The notes beneath the pieces are model-generated. The model was not told where the DNA came from. It ran no database searches and was given only the letters and a program-made list of their open reading frames with translations. Below, piece by piece: positions 1 through 9,027 of a DNA stretch of 64,000 bases. Position 1 is the first letter of the stretch. Each line of letters begins with the position of its first letter. Source of the DNA: Myxococcales bacterium (lineage in GTDB: Bacteria; Myxococcota_C; UBA6777); assembly GCA_020632975.1 (NCBI GenBank), contig JACKEL010000003.1:1-64000 (forward strand), given 5' to 3'. A program made the position numbers and the translations under genes.

Positions 1-1238
1 CTGGGGATGCTGTCTGCGCTCGCGGGGTGTGCGAAGACTTTGTTTTCTGAGGCCAAAGAAGCGGCGGTGTATTGCGCGATCATAAAGCCGCTCTCTAGTC
101 CCCCATCTTCGGTCAAAAACATGGGTAGCGTGCTGTGGTTGCAGTCCGCATCGACCATGCGTGCGATGCGTCGTTCGCTCATGTTGCCGAGATCTGTGAG
201 TGCGAGTTTCATGTAATCTGCGGAAAAAGCGATGGGTTCGCCGTGGAAGTTTCCTGCGGAGATAACGTCGAAATCGTCGCTGTCTTCGTGGGTAAGGATG
301 ATCGGGTTGTCGTTGACAGCGTTGAGTTCGATGTTGACGACCCACTGTGTATAAGCGATGGCATCGCGAACAGCACCGTGGACTTGGGGAACGCAGCGCA
401 TGGTGTAGGGGTCTTGGACATTGAGAGAGTCGCGTGGGCGCAAGAACTGGCTGCCTTGGAGCAGACGACGCAAAAAGGTCGCGCAATCGATTTGGCGTGG
501 ATGCGGACGCAGTGCGTGGATGCGCGCATCATAGGCGAGATCTGTGCCGTTGAGGGCCTCTAGCGTCAGCGCAGCGGTCATATCTGCGGCCAACACAAGG
601 TTGATACCGCGTCGCACCAACAAAGCACCCAGCGCGACCATAAGGGTCGTTCCATTGAGGATCGCGAGTCCTTCTTTGGCTTCAAGGACAAGGGGTTCGA
701 GTCCAGTTTGTTGGAAAGCGAGGGCGCTCAACATGCGCTGTCCTTGGTAGATAACGTCGCCTTCTCCAATCAGGGCGAGGGCGAGGTGAGCGAGGGGGGC
801 GAGATCGCCGCTGGCTCCCAAAGAACCTTGGGAGGGGATGCAAGGGTGGATCTTTTTGTTGAGCATATCCAACATCAGTTGGATGACTTCAGGGCGGACA
901 CCAGAGTGTCCCTTGGCGAGGGTGTTTGCGCGGACAACGAGCATGGCGCGCGAAGTTTCCTCGGATATCTCATCTCCCACACCGACGGCATGGCTTCGCA
1001 CAAGGTTGACTTGGAGTTGGCGGACTTGATCGGGGGGAATGAACTTGTCTTTGAAGTGCCCAAACCCTGTGGTGATCCCGTAAGCGACGCGTCCTTCTTG
1101 GACGAGCCGTTCGACGGCTGCGCGAGATCGTTTGATTTGTGGCAGTGCACTTGGGTCCAAAGCGATGGGCTGTCCTTGTGCAACAGCAACAACATCATCG
1201 ACGCGTAGATTTTCTCCCGAGATCAACAGTGTCTCCAT
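1..1238 (-). CDS. hutH: Histidine ammonia-lyase, 3' end cut by window edge
   Basis: Catalyses the non-oxidative deamination of L-histidine to urocanate, the first step of histidine degradation, in the cytoplasm. The minus-strand frame opens METLLISGENLRVDD and soon reads VAYGITTGFGHF, the N-terminal signature of the aromatic ammonia-lyase family. The Ala-Ser-Gly triplet that cyclises to the MIO electrophile is present in GASGDLAPLAHL, at about bases 808-816. About 412 codons are visible; the family is usually near 500-520 residues, so roughly the last fifth lies outside the window. The ATG at 1238 is preceded by AAGGGAG, a good ribosome site. It is divergent from the DUF2752 gene across about 100 bases. 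Phenylalanine or tyrosine lyases share the fold, but the N-terminal motif favours histidine. Confidence 0.93.
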   Translation of the reverse strand, partial: METLLISGENLRVDDVVAVAQGQPIALDPSALPQIKRSRAAVERLVQEGRVAYGITTGFGHFKDKFIPPDQVRQLQVNLVRSHAVGVGDEISEETSRAMLVVRANTLAKGHSGVRPEVIQLMLDMLNKKIHPCIPSQGSLGASGDLAPLAHLALALIGEGDVIYQGQRMLSALAFQQTGLEPLVLEAKEGLAILNGTTLMVALGALLVRRGINLVLAADMTAALTLEALNGTDLAYDARIHALRPHPRQIDCATFLRRLLQGSQFLRPRDSLNVQDPYTMRCVPQVHGAVRDAIAYTQWVVNIELNAVNDNPIILTHEDSDDFDVISAGNFHGEPIAFSADYMKLALTDLGNMSERRIARMVDADCNHSTLPMFLTEDGGLESGFMIAQYTAASLASENKVFAHPASADSIP

Positions 1239-1342
1239 ACGAGAGCGCTCCCTTCTTTGTGGTACGGTTGGTCTTGTGCGTCCCATTAAAGCCAGTGACG
1301 TTGAAAACACAACGGGGCACCCCCACAAGAGGATCTTTTGCG

Positions 1343-1792
1343 GTGAAAAACGAGCAGAATGGGCGTCTTTTGTCTCCCCAAGAACGCTATGAACATCTCA
1401 TGTTTATGTTGCTTTTTGTGTTGGGGGCGGGGGTGGTCTTGTTTTTTGGATGGACGGGGACGCGGTCTCCGCTTGTTTGTCCTTCGATGACGCTGCTTGG
1501 GGTGCCTTGCCCGATCTGTGGGATGACGCGCTCCTTTCGGTCGATGGTTCGGGGAGATCTGGCGATGGCTTTTCATTATCACTTGTTTGGCCCTTTGTTG
1601 GCGTTGGGGATGTTGGGCAGGTTTGTTTGGGTCAGTTGGGAGTGGTGGTGGGATCGTCGTTTACACTGGTTGGATGGGCTTGTTCAGAGGAGGTGGGTGC
1701 TTTTGTGGGCGCTGGTTACGTTGTGGCTGTTGTACTTTGTTTGGCGTTTGTCTATGGGAGCGTTTGTGACGTTGGCCCATGACGTGAGGTGA
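1343..1792 (+). CDS. DUF2752 family membrane protein
   Basis: A small membrane protein of about 149 residues with unknown function. The family hallmark CPICGMTRSFRSMVRGD is present: a Cys-Pro-x-Cys-Gly-x-Thr-Arg loop following a first hydrophobic helix (MFMLLFVLGAGVVLFFGW) and followed by two more hydrophobic segments, giving three predicted helices. The GTG at 1343 is chosen because AAGAGGA lies about nine bases upstream; the frame stays open further upstream but that part overlaps the hutH start region on the other strand. It is divergent from hutH and stands alone before the glycosyltransferase gene. The family is often small, integral and of unknown role; the cysteine pair could bind metal, which is inference. 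Confidence 0.78.
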   Translation: MKNEQNGRLLSPQERYEHLMFMLLFVLGAGVVLFFGWTGTRSPLVCPSMTLLGVPCPICGMTRSFRSMVRGDLAMAFHYHLFGPLLALGMLGRFVWVSWEWWWDRRLHWLDGLVQRRWVLLWALVTLWLLYFVWRLSMGAFVTLAHDVR

Positions 1793-1961
1793 GAGAATTG
1801 CAAGCAGGGTCGGGGGTTTAAACGCGATGAAAGTCGATGTGGGTGCCCTCTTGACACCTTGGAATGAGTGTGTGCTCCTTATGCCCCGTCATCCCTGCTT
1901 GTCTTATCGCACCGTGTTTTTTGTAAAAGATGTATCTTTCTTGTTGTTGAGGTGTATTCGT

Positions 1962-4583
1962 ATGGGAAAAAAGAAGAAAAAGGCGAAAGCTGCTCCTTCC
2001 TCGAAGGTCTCCAAACAGGGAGAAAAGCTTTCAAGAGAGAAGAAGCCCCCAATCGAAGAGGCGGTGCACGCTGACAAGGCGCTCGCCTCTGAAGCTCTCG
2101 CTACCAAAGAAGTGGTCTCCTCTTCCGAAAAAAAAGAGAAAAAGTCTCCTTTAGAGAGTGGAAAAAGTCTTCAGGTGAATGCGGCTGTGAAGGCGGAGGT
2201 CTTTTCGTGGTTTCCAGGGTTTCCTAAAAAAGAGGCGGCCCCCAAGCGAGCAACCTTTGCTTTTTGGGCGATGAGCTTTGTGATGATCTGGGTGGTGATG
2301 AATGCTTGGATCTGCGATGACGCGTTCATCACCTTTCGTTCGATTGATAACTGGTTTCATGGCTATGGTCTGCGCTGGAATGTCGCGGAACGCGTGCAAA
2401 GCTACACGCATCCTTTGTGGATGTTTTTGATCGCGGGTGTACATCGTGTCTGGGGGGATTTGTACTGGGCAACGATGTTTTTGTCCTTGGCGATCACGAT
2501 GCTTACGCTGTGGCTGCTTTTTCGCTATGCGGCCCGTTCGACCGTGCATATCGTCCTTGCAGTGTTGGTCTTGAGTTTTTCTCGTTCGTTTATCGACTTT
2601 GCGACTTCGGGCTTAGAGAATCCCTTGGCGCATCTGTTGTTGGTGATCTTCCTGCTGGCTTTTTTCTATTGGGTGCGGGAAGAATATGTCCAAAAGCAAG
2701 CAGCTTTGGGCCTGCAAGATGATCCACAGCCTTTGGTGCTTTCGCATCGCCGTGTGGGGATCTTGGTGGCCTTGGCCTGCCTTGGGATGTTGAATCGCAT
2801 GGACCATGCGCTTTTGTTTGCGGGCCCTGTGTTGTTTGCGTTGTGGCATACCCCATGGAATCTGCGCTTGTTGGGGACCTTGGCATTGGCAGGATCGCCT
2901 CTTGTGGCGTGGGAGGCCTTTTCTCTGATCTATTATGGGGTCTTGGTCCCCAATACTGCGTATGCCAAGCTTTCGACGGGCCTTCCTTGGGATGAGATGA
3001 TCATCCAAGGCTTGTACTATTTTTTCTATACGTTGAAAAAAGACGCGCTCACTTTTGTGTTTCTGTTTGGGATGTTGGGGGTTGCGTTGCTGCGCAGCTG
3101 GCGAAAAGAGCGCGGCGCGGTGTTGTGTGTGGGCCTGGGTGCCTTGGCTTACATGTTGTATATCGTGCGGATTGGCGGGGACTTTATGGCAGGACGCTTT
3201 TTGAGTGTCTTGGTCGTGGTCTTGGTCTTTTTGATGTTGCGTGAGCGTCTGCATCTTTTGGCCCATGCGCTACCCATGGGGATCTTGTTGATCTTGCTCC
3301 AAGTTTACGCACACAACCCCACCACCAAGAACAACAAAGCTTGGGATGGCCACCAAAGGAACGGTGGTGTCTCAGACGAACGGGCCTTTTATTTCTTTGG
3401 GACGGGTTTGCCCTTTGCGCGGCCTGGAAAAAGTATGCCTACCCACCATTGGCGTGACTTTGGGTACAAGGCCCGCCTACAAAAAAAGCGCGTAGTGATC
3501 GAAGGTTCTGTTGGGATGTTTGGGATGTACGCAGGACCTGGCGTGTATATCATCGATCCTCTGGCTTTGAGTGCCCCATTGTTGGCGCGATTGCCCATGC
3601 AGCGGGCCATTGGGCGCCCTTGGCGCCCTGGACATTATATTCGAGAGATCCCCCCTGCTTATACGCGCGTAGTGCTCGGTGAAGCTGAGTTGAAAGATCC
3701 TGATCTTCGCGAGTACTACGAAAAGATCAAGCTTGTGACGCGCGGTCCATTGTTCTCTGCAAAGCGTTGGGATGCGATCTGGGGATTCCATACAGGCCGA
3801 TACCGCGACCTTTTACGACGCTATCGCGAACGTTCCTATTTCCTCTACAGTGAACAAAAGATGGGCAAGATGAGAAGGGCTGGAGAGCCCATCCAAAGCG
3901 CTACCTTCTTGCGGATCCCTCGCGATGGGGCAGGGGTTCGGCTTCGTTCTCGCGCAGCGCAATTGTACGATGGGAACTACGAGATAGGGGTCAGTCGAGG
4001 AAGAGTGTACCGCGTGTTGTATTGGAAGGGTGGTCGAAAGTTGGGAGAGTCCCGTTTCCACGCACCTGGGCGCTTTGAAGAAGGGCTTTACCTTTACCAA
4101 GGAAAGATCCCCGCGTCTGTGCTCGCAGAAAGTCCAGATGCAATCAAGATCTTCTCCGCCCAAAAGGGGCCAGCCTACCTCAGTCACTTTATCGTGTGGA
4201 GCAAACCTGTTCGTGTGGTAGAGAGGCGTGTTGCCAAACGTCGCTGGGCAGGGACGCCATGGAATGATCGTGGAAACATCATCTTGGGAAGCAGCGGAGG
4301 ATTCCGCATCTTGGAAGTCCAACTCTCAAGGATGACGCGCGCTCCCAAAGTCCACCTTTCAGCGGATGGAAACGATGATCTCTTGTTGAGCTTTTTTGCT
4401 GGACACAAAGAAGTCGGTCAGACGGTCTTGCACGCCAGCCCCTCAAATCGAGGCGGACTCCAAGTTTACGCTGAGAAAGTCCCTCCATCCGCCATCAAAG
4501 CAGGGTACAACCTCGTAAAGGTTCGTCCTTTGGTGGGGGATGGCGTTTTTAGTGTGGGGCACTTGGTGACGTTAAATCGCTGA
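1962..4583 (+). CDS. GT-C-like membrane glycosyltransferase with large C-terminal domain
   Basis: Probable polyprenyl-phosphate-sugar dependent glycosyltransferase of the inner membrane. The 873-residue product starts with a Lys-rich cytoplasmic tail of about 95 residues, then a first helix ending in WICDDAFITFRSID. The paired Asp (D119, D120) just after helix 1 and the following GYGLRWNVAERVQSYTHPLW resemble the first periplasmic loop of GT-C enzymes such as the mycobacterial arabinofuranosyltransferase AftB group. About ten hydrophobic helices follow up to residue 480, then a soluble domain of nearly 400 residues. The ATG at 1962 is preferred over the upstream in-frame ATG at 1827 because GAGGTG lies about nine bases before it and the protein then begins with a basic MGKKKKK tail. 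Acceptor and donor sugar cannot be read from sequence. Confidence 0.72.
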   Translation: MGKKKKKAKAAPSSKVSKQGEKLSREKKPPIEEAVHADKALASEALATKEVVSSSEKKEKKSPLESGKSLQVNAAVKAEVFSWFPGFPKKEAAPKRATFAFWAMSFVMIWVVMNAWICDDAFITFRSIDNWFHGYGLRWNVAERVQSYTHPLWMFLIAGVHRVWGDLYWATMFLSLAITMLTLWLLFRYAARSTVHIVLAVLVLSFSRSFIDFATSGLENPLAHLLLVIFLLAFFYWVREEYVQKQAALGLQDDPQPLVLSHRRVGILVALACLGMLNRMDHALLFAGPVLFALWHTPWNLRLLGTLALAGSPLVAWEAFSLIYYGVLVPNTAYAKLSTGLPWDEMIIQGLYYFFYTLKKDALTFVFLFGMLGVALLRSWRKERGAVLCVGLGALAYMLYIVRIGGDFMAGRFLSVLVVVLVFLMLRERLHLLAHALPMGILLILLQVYAHNPTTKNNKAWDGHQRNGGVSDERAFYFFGTGLPFARPGKSMPTHHWRDFGYKARLQKKRVVIEGSVGMFGMYAGPGVYIIDPLALSAPLLARLPMQRAIGRPWRPGHYIREIPPAYTRVVLGEAELKDPDLREYYEKIKLVTRGPLFSAKRWDAIWGFHTGRYRDLLRRYRERSYFLYSEQKMGKMRRAGEPIQSATFLRIPRDGAGVRLRSRAAQLYDGNYEIGVSRGRVYRVLYWKGGRKLGESRFHAPGRFEEGLYLYQGKIPASVLAESPDAIKIFSAQKGPAYLSHFIVWSKPVRVVERRVAKRRWAGTPWNDRGNIILGSSGGFRILEVQLSRMTRAPKVHLSADGNDDLLLSFFAGHKEVGQTVLHASPSNRGGLQVYAEKVPPSAIKAGYNLVKVRPLVGDGVFSVGHLVTLNR

Positions 4584-4622
4584 GAAGGTGGATGGGGGCG
4601 GGGAGTGCGGGGAGGCTTGGGC

Positions 4623-5321
4623 CTATCGACGATAGCGGTAGGAACTGCTCGAACGATACGTGCTGCGATAGCTTGGACGATACGTGCTGCGGTACGTCGG
4701 ACGCCTGTAGGTGCTGCGGTACGTCGGGCGTCTGTAGGTGTTGCGGTACGTTGGGCGGCGATAGGTGTTGCGACGATAGGTATTGTACCGTCGGTTGGCG
4801 TAGTACGAATTACGCTGACGGCTGGTAATGCGGTTGTTAAACGAGCGACGGAACTGTTGTTGGCGTGCGCGTTGGCGATACCAATTGTTTGTGCTTCGTC
4901 GGATATTACGGCTATAAGCAGAGTTGCTGCGATAGCGATTGTACGTAGGACGACGGTAGGTATTGCGATAACGATTGTACGTGGGGCGACGATAGGTATT
5001 GGCTCGATAGCTAGGACGACGGTAGGTCGAGCGATAACGATTGTACGTAGGACGACGGTAGGTATTGCGATAACGATTGTACGTGGGACGACGATAGGTG
5101 GGACGTCGATACGTATTGGCTCGGTAGGTGGGACGTCGGTAGGTATTGCGCCGATAGGTCGGACGTCGATAGGTGTTGGTTCCGCGCCGAGCATTGCTTC
5201 TGGAGCGTGTGTTGTTGCGTTTTGCGGAAGGACCGAAGGGATCGTTGTTGGCGTGGGCAAGAGAGGGAGCCAACCAGGTGAGGGAAACAAGGGAGGTCAG
5301 AAACAAAGAGAGGCGAAACAT
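4623..5321 (-). CDS. Secreted Tyr/Arg-rich repeat protein (YRRPTY repeats)
   Basis: A 232-residue protein of no recognised family. Residues 1-24 form a clear Sec signal peptide (MFRLSLFLTSLVSLTW, then cleavage near LAHA-NN). The mature part is built almost only of Arg, Tyr, Thr, Asn, Ser and Pro and carries about eleven copies of a YRRPTY hexamer, in blocks at residues 49-132 and 180-222 around a Gln/Arg/Asn-rich centre. It is strongly basic and predicted to be disordered. The start at 5321 has AAGGAG eight bases upstream; an in-frame ATG at 5360 would bury the signal peptide. It is convergent with the glycosyltransferase gene and divergent from the kinase-globin gene. A role in binding polyanions, surface adhesion or matrix is inference from composition alone. 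Confidence 0.72.
   Translation of the reverse strand: MFRLSLFLTSLVSLTWLAPSLAHANNDPFGPSAKRNNTRSRSNARRGTNTYRRPTYRRNTYRRPTYRANTYRRPTYRRPTYNRYRNTYRRPTYNRYRSTYRRPSYRANTYRRPTYNRYRNTYRRPTYNRYRSNSAYSRNIRRSTNNWYRQRARQQQFRRSFNNRITSRQRNSYYANRRYNTYRRNTYRRPTYRNTYRRPTYRSTYRRPTYRSTYRPSYRSTYRSSSSYRYRR
4656..4784 (-). repeat. YRRPTY coding repeat, block 2
   Basis: DNA encoding residues 180-222 of the same protein, with four further units (NTYRRPTY, NTYRRPTY, STYRRPTY, STYRPSY) ending in a Ser/Tyr/Arg tail. The units are shorter than those of block 1. Confidence 0.65.
4926..5177 (-). repeat. YRRPTY coding repeat, block 1
   Basis: DNA encoding residues 49-132 of the secreted repeat protein. A 36-base unit for NTYRRPTYNRYR recurs four times with near-identical DNA (tacgtaggacgacggtaggt on the plus strand), mixed with shorter YRRPTYR units. 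DNA-level similarity suggests recent expansion by slippage or unequal recombination. Confidence 0.75.
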
Positions 5322-5636
5322 GATAGGGCTCCTTTGTTGTGAAAGCTTGGAGTTGGACATTCTTTGGGAAAAATTATTGGGTTTCCAAGCTCTTGTAATG
5401 TGAAAGGATAGACAAAAAAAGTCAAGGGATGTTCTGGAGTTGTCGTCTTGGAAACGATTTCTTTAAGGTTTCCCTATCGTCTACAGAAAAAAGATGAATA
5501 CAATCTTGTTTCTGGACGACTCATCCAGCGCACCCACAGCATTTGCTCCAGATGTCCTCCATCCAAAAATCATGCAGAACCCTCCAAGACAACTTGGATC
5601 TCGAATCTTTGTAAGCTCATCTTTGCAGGAGCGACG
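5322..5636. other. Intergenic region between divergent repeat-protein and kinase genes
   Basis: About 315 bases separate the two divergent starts. The kinase frame stays open upstream to 5448, but that part shows no domain or plausible start, and the CxxC ribbon begins exactly at the ATG with a ribosome site. The stretch should hold both promoters; no convincing -35/-10 pair or operator palindrome could be picked out by eye. Confidence 0.5.
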
Positions 5637-8600
5637 ATGCAAAACTATTGCAATCAATGTGGCAGCACGATCTCTACACCTGAAGCTGAAGAATGCGCGG
5701 TCTGCCAAGTGAAGCGACCGATCTCTGGATGGCCTTCTGACCCGCTTTTGGGACAGCGGATCGTGGGGGGACAGTTTAAAGTTCTCCGCACGATTGGCTC
5801 GGGTGGATTCGGGAATGTGTATGAGGTGGAGACCACCATCGGCCAACTCAAGCGGGCGATGAAGGTACTGAATCCTTATTGGAGTCGCGACGAGCAAGTG
5901 CGACAGCGTTTTATCAACGAAGCTGTGATCTTGGAGCGGATCAGTCATATCCATATCGCTCGATGTTATGGCGTGGGGCACATCGCAGAAGTAGGGCGCC
6001 TTTTTCTATTGATGGAGATGGTGCAAGGGCAAAGTCTGCATGAGATCTTGCACGCGAAAAGCAATACATACGCAACGCGTTTGGAGCCTCTGCGTGCAGT
6101 CAAGATCGGGATTCAAGTGGCTTCCGCGCTCGTTGCGGCCCATGCCATCGATGTTTTGCACCGTGACCTCAAGCCACAAAACATCTTGATCCAACGTGGG
6201 CCAAAAGGCCAAGACCACGCCAAGTTGATTGACTTTGGGATCGCCAAGTTTTTGGATGCAGGGGCTCCTCTTACAGAAAATATCGTAGGGACCCCCAACT
6301 TTATGGCACCAGAGCAGTTTACGCCTGGTGTCGCTTTGGATGCTCGTTTGGATATCTGGCAGCTTGGCGCGGTCTTGCACTTGATGCTGACGGGTCAGTC
6401 TCCCTATCCGTATGATCCTCAAGAGGCCAATCCTTTGGTCTCATTTTTCCGCCAACAAGAGCGCAGCGAAAAGCTTGGACCTTCGCCGAGTGAGATGCGT
6501 TCGAGCACAACCATCCACCCCGATCTGGATTATCTGATTAGCCAGATGCTTTCGACAGATCGAGACAAACGCCCCAAAAACGCAGAAGAGGTGTGTGAGC
6601 GGCTGATCCACATCGAGCACTCACTTTCTCACAATGAAGAGCGCATCTCGTTTGTTTCGGGTCCCCCAGACAAACAAGTGAAAAAGCCTGGAGCACGCCC
6701 TGAAGAACTCGAGATCTATGCTGCATTGGCAGAAAAGCCTTCTCCTGAAAGCTGGCGTTTGTTGCGCAAAACACTTGCGCGACAGGAGCTTATCGATGCT
6801 CCGTCTTTTGCGGGGGTGCTTTCTTCTTTGCAGACGTGCCCCGAAAACTTGCGGGCGGTCCCCTTGGGTTGGTGGGAGTTGGCTTGTAACCAGCAGCCTC
6901 CTGTTTGTTGGCCTTATGTGCGTTCGCTCAACTTGCGGTCGCGTGGGCTGTTTGATCGAGATATCCAAAAGATCGCACAAGTGGCTGCGTTGCAGTCGAT
7001 TACTCATCTCGATCTTTCTTACAACGAGATCACAGCCGAAGGTCTCGCGCAGTTGCTGCAATCTCCGCATCTTTCGCGGCTTCGCAGCCTGAATCTGGAT
7101 GGAAACCCTCTGTTGGCAGAAGGGGCTTTGATCCTCAGTGAAGCCCATCACCTCGGCCATCTCGAAGAGTTGTCTTTGTCGCATACGCGTCTTGGTCCCA
7201 AAGGCGTCTTTCGTTTGGCCCGTCAGAACGCGTTTTATGGACTAAAGTCGCTTTCTCTCGCGCACAACCAGATGGATGCGGATAGTCTTGCTTTGTTGTT
7301 GCAGTCGCGTTCGTTTCGAGATCTGGTTTCTCTCCATCTCGATGGCAACCAACTCCCCGATGAAGTGGGCAGTTTGTTGGGGCAGTGGGAAGCTCCTGCG
7401 AGCTTACGTCACCTCACGCTTAGCTGCAATCAAATCGGGGACAGCGGGCTTCGTGACCTGTTGCAAGGCTCTCTTGCTTCGAGACTTGTGTCGTTGGATC
7501 TCTCGCAAAATCGCCTTGGACACGAAGCGTTGTGCGCGTTGCATCCGCATCGTCAGCCTGCTTTGCGCAGCCTTTCGCTGTCGTCCAATGTGCTAGGCCC
7601 AGAAGGTGCGGCGATCCTGACTTCTACGACCTTTATGTTGCAACTGGAACATCTCGCACTTGCCGACACAAATCTCGGTGACAACGGGGCTTCCCATCTG
7701 TTTCACAGTCCTTTTGTGCGCGCTCTTTCTTCTTTGGACTTGGGGCAAAACCAACTGACCGAGCTAAGTTGTCGGGCTTTGGCGGCGAGTGCACCTTGGC
7801 CTCGACTGCGCAAGTTGGTTCTCTCAAGCAACGCGTTGGGCCTCGAAGGAGTGAGAGCCCTCGCTTCGTTGTTGCCGAAGGCATCGATCAAAGAGCTGTT
7901 TTTGCGGGGGTGCAAACTCCAAGAGGCTGGTGTCTCCGCACTTGTGAAGTGTGATGTGGCTCTTGATGCACTTGATCTCTCTGAAAATGCGCTGGGTCCA
8001 GAGGGGGCCAAAGTCTTGGCGGAGCAGACTTGGGCATTGCGACCTGCGCAGCTTTGGTTGGATCTGAACCAACTGGGTCCTGAAGGAGCGCGTTATCTTT
8101 TTCAGCGAACCAAGCTCGCAAGCGTCCAGTTTCTCTCTCTGAACTCCAACCAACTGGGCGATGATGGTGTTCATCAGATCTTTGCTGGGGCACCGCTTCC
8201 TGCGCTGCGTTCGCTGTCTTTGATGGACAACCAGCTTCGTCTCGAAAGTATCGCGCACATGGTCTCCCACCCATTGCGCAAACAACTGACTCATCTCGAT
8301 CTTTCCTACAACCAAATCGGAGACGAAGGTTGTTCGATCTTGGCCTCAGGTGTAGGTTTTGAACGCTTGCATCGCCTGATCTTGACGCACAATGACCTTA
8401 GTATCGCGGGGATGTTGCGTTTGACTTCTTCGCCAGGGCTTTGGGGCATCGAAGATCTCGATCTTTCCCATAATTATCGAGAAAATATGCAGACCCTTCA
8501 CAGCCTTCCCCAAAGCGAAGTCGATCTATTGGAAGCGTCTTTTGCATCGATTGCATCGGGTGGTGCGGCTCTTTCGCAGCGTTTCTATGAGAACTTGTTT

Positions 8601-8978
8601 TCCTTCTATCCAAGCGTCAAGCCCTTGTTTTCCCAGACCAATATGCAAAAACAACAGCGCCACTTGTTGTCCGCTTTGATGCTGGTGATCGAAAACCTCC
8701 GAAGCCCCGAAGCCATCGAGGATAAGCTTGTCCAACTTGGTGAGCGGCACGTTGGTTATGGCGTCTCTCCTTCCCACTATTACGCTGTGATCGATACTTT
8801 GTTGGAGACATTGCGCGAGTTTTTTGCGGATCGTTGGACGGATCAGCTACACAACACTTGGGAGGATGGCCTTCAAGCGGTCGCGAACACGATGATGCGG
8901 GGACACGTTCGCTCCTCCGTTCCTTTGTCCTTTTCCAATATCTCTGCCTATGCGGTGACTTCTCTTCACACGCGATGA
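5637..8978 (+). CDS. Zinc-ribbon / Ser-Thr protein kinase / leucine-rich repeat / globin fusion
   Basis: A 1113-residue four-part signalling protein. Residues 5-23 form a CxxC...CxxC zinc ribbon. Residues 47-330 are a Hanks-type kinase with GSGGFGNVY glycine loop, Lys76, HRDLKPQN (Asp177), DFG (199-201) and APE (224-226), so it should be active. About 435-955 are ribonuclease-inhibitor-type leucine-rich repeats (LxxLxLSxNxLGxEG). Residues about 960-1090 read as a globin of the flavohaemoglobin/Vitreoscilla type: FYENLFSFYPSVKPLF, QKQQRHLLSAL, then GERHVGYGVSPSHY, where His1038 sits at the proximal haem-ligand position. No reductase domain follows. The ATG at 5637 has GCAGGAGCG upstream. No transmembrane helix is seen, so it should be cytoplasmic. 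A haem-based sensor acting on the kinase is inference; the domains themselves are seen. Confidence 0.87.
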   Translation: MQNYCNQCGSTISTPEAEECAVCQVKRPISGWPSDPLLGQRIVGGQFKVLRTIGSGGFGNVYEVETTIGQLKRAMKVLNPYWSRDEQVRQRFINEAVILERISHIHIARCYGVGHIAEVGRLFLLMEMVQGQSLHEILHAKSNTYATRLEPLRAVKIGIQVASALVAAHAIDVLHRDLKPQNILIQRGPKGQDHAKLIDFGIAKFLDAGAPLTENIVGTPNFMAPEQFTPGVALDARLDIWQLGAVLHLMLTGQSPYPYDPQEANPLVSFFRQQERSEKLGPSPSEMRSSTTIHPDLDYLISQMLSTDRDKRPKNAEEVCERLIHIEHSLSHNEERISFVSGPPDKQVKKPGARPEELEIYAALAEKPSPESWRLLRKTLARQELIDAPSFAGVLSSLQTCPENLRAVPLGWWELACNQQPPVCWPYVRSLNLRSRGLFDRDIQKIAQVAALQSITHLDLSYNEITAEGLAQLLQSPHLSRLRSLNLDGNPLLAEGALILSEAHHLGHLEELSLSHTRLGPKGVFRLARQNAFYGLKSLSLAHNQMDADSLALLLQSRSFRDLVSLHLDGNQLPDEVGSLLGQWEAPASLRHLTLSCNQIGDSGLRDLLQGSLASRLVSLDLSQNRLGHEALCALHPHRQPALRSLSLSSNVLGPEGAAILTSTTFMLQLEHLALADTNLGDNGASHLFHSPFVRALSSLDLGQNQLTELSCRALAASAPWPRLRKLVLSSNALGLEGVRALASLLPKASIKELFLRGCKLQEAGVSALVKCDVALDALDLSENALGPEGAKVLAEQTWALRPAQLWLDLNQLGPEGARYLFQRTKLASVQFLSLNSNQLGDDGVHQIFAGAPLPALRSLSLMDNQLRLESIAHMVSHPLRKQLTHLDLSYNQIGDEGCSILASGVGFERLHRLILTHNDLSIAGMLRLTSSPGLWGIEDLDLSHNYRENMQTLHSLPQSEVDLLEASFASIASGGAALSQRFYENLFSFYPSVKPLFSQTNMQKQQRHLLSALMLVIENLRSPEAIEDKLVQLGERHVGYGVSPSHYYAVIDTLLETLREFFADRWTDQLHNTWEDGLQAVANTMMRGHVRSSVPLSFSNISAYAVTSLHTR

Positions 8979-9027
8979 TATCGTATCTACGTAGGCTCTG
9001 ACTTTTTGAAGAGCGAGGCGATGCGAT

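Noticed and set aside
135..563. 142-codon plus-strand open frame
   Set aside because: Antisense to hutH.
690..708. ggggttcgagtcc, resembling a tRNA T-loop
   Set aside because: No matching acceptor, D-arm or anticodon arm around it; it lies inside hutH.
4656..5177. Regular DNA repeats that could suggest a CRISPR array
   Set aside because: Units are contiguous and coding, with no unique spacers and no cas genes nearby.
4605..5342. 245-codon plus-strand open frame across the repeat gene
   Set aside because: It is antisense to the signal-peptide-bearing repeat gene and exists because of repetitive composition; no start signal or domain.
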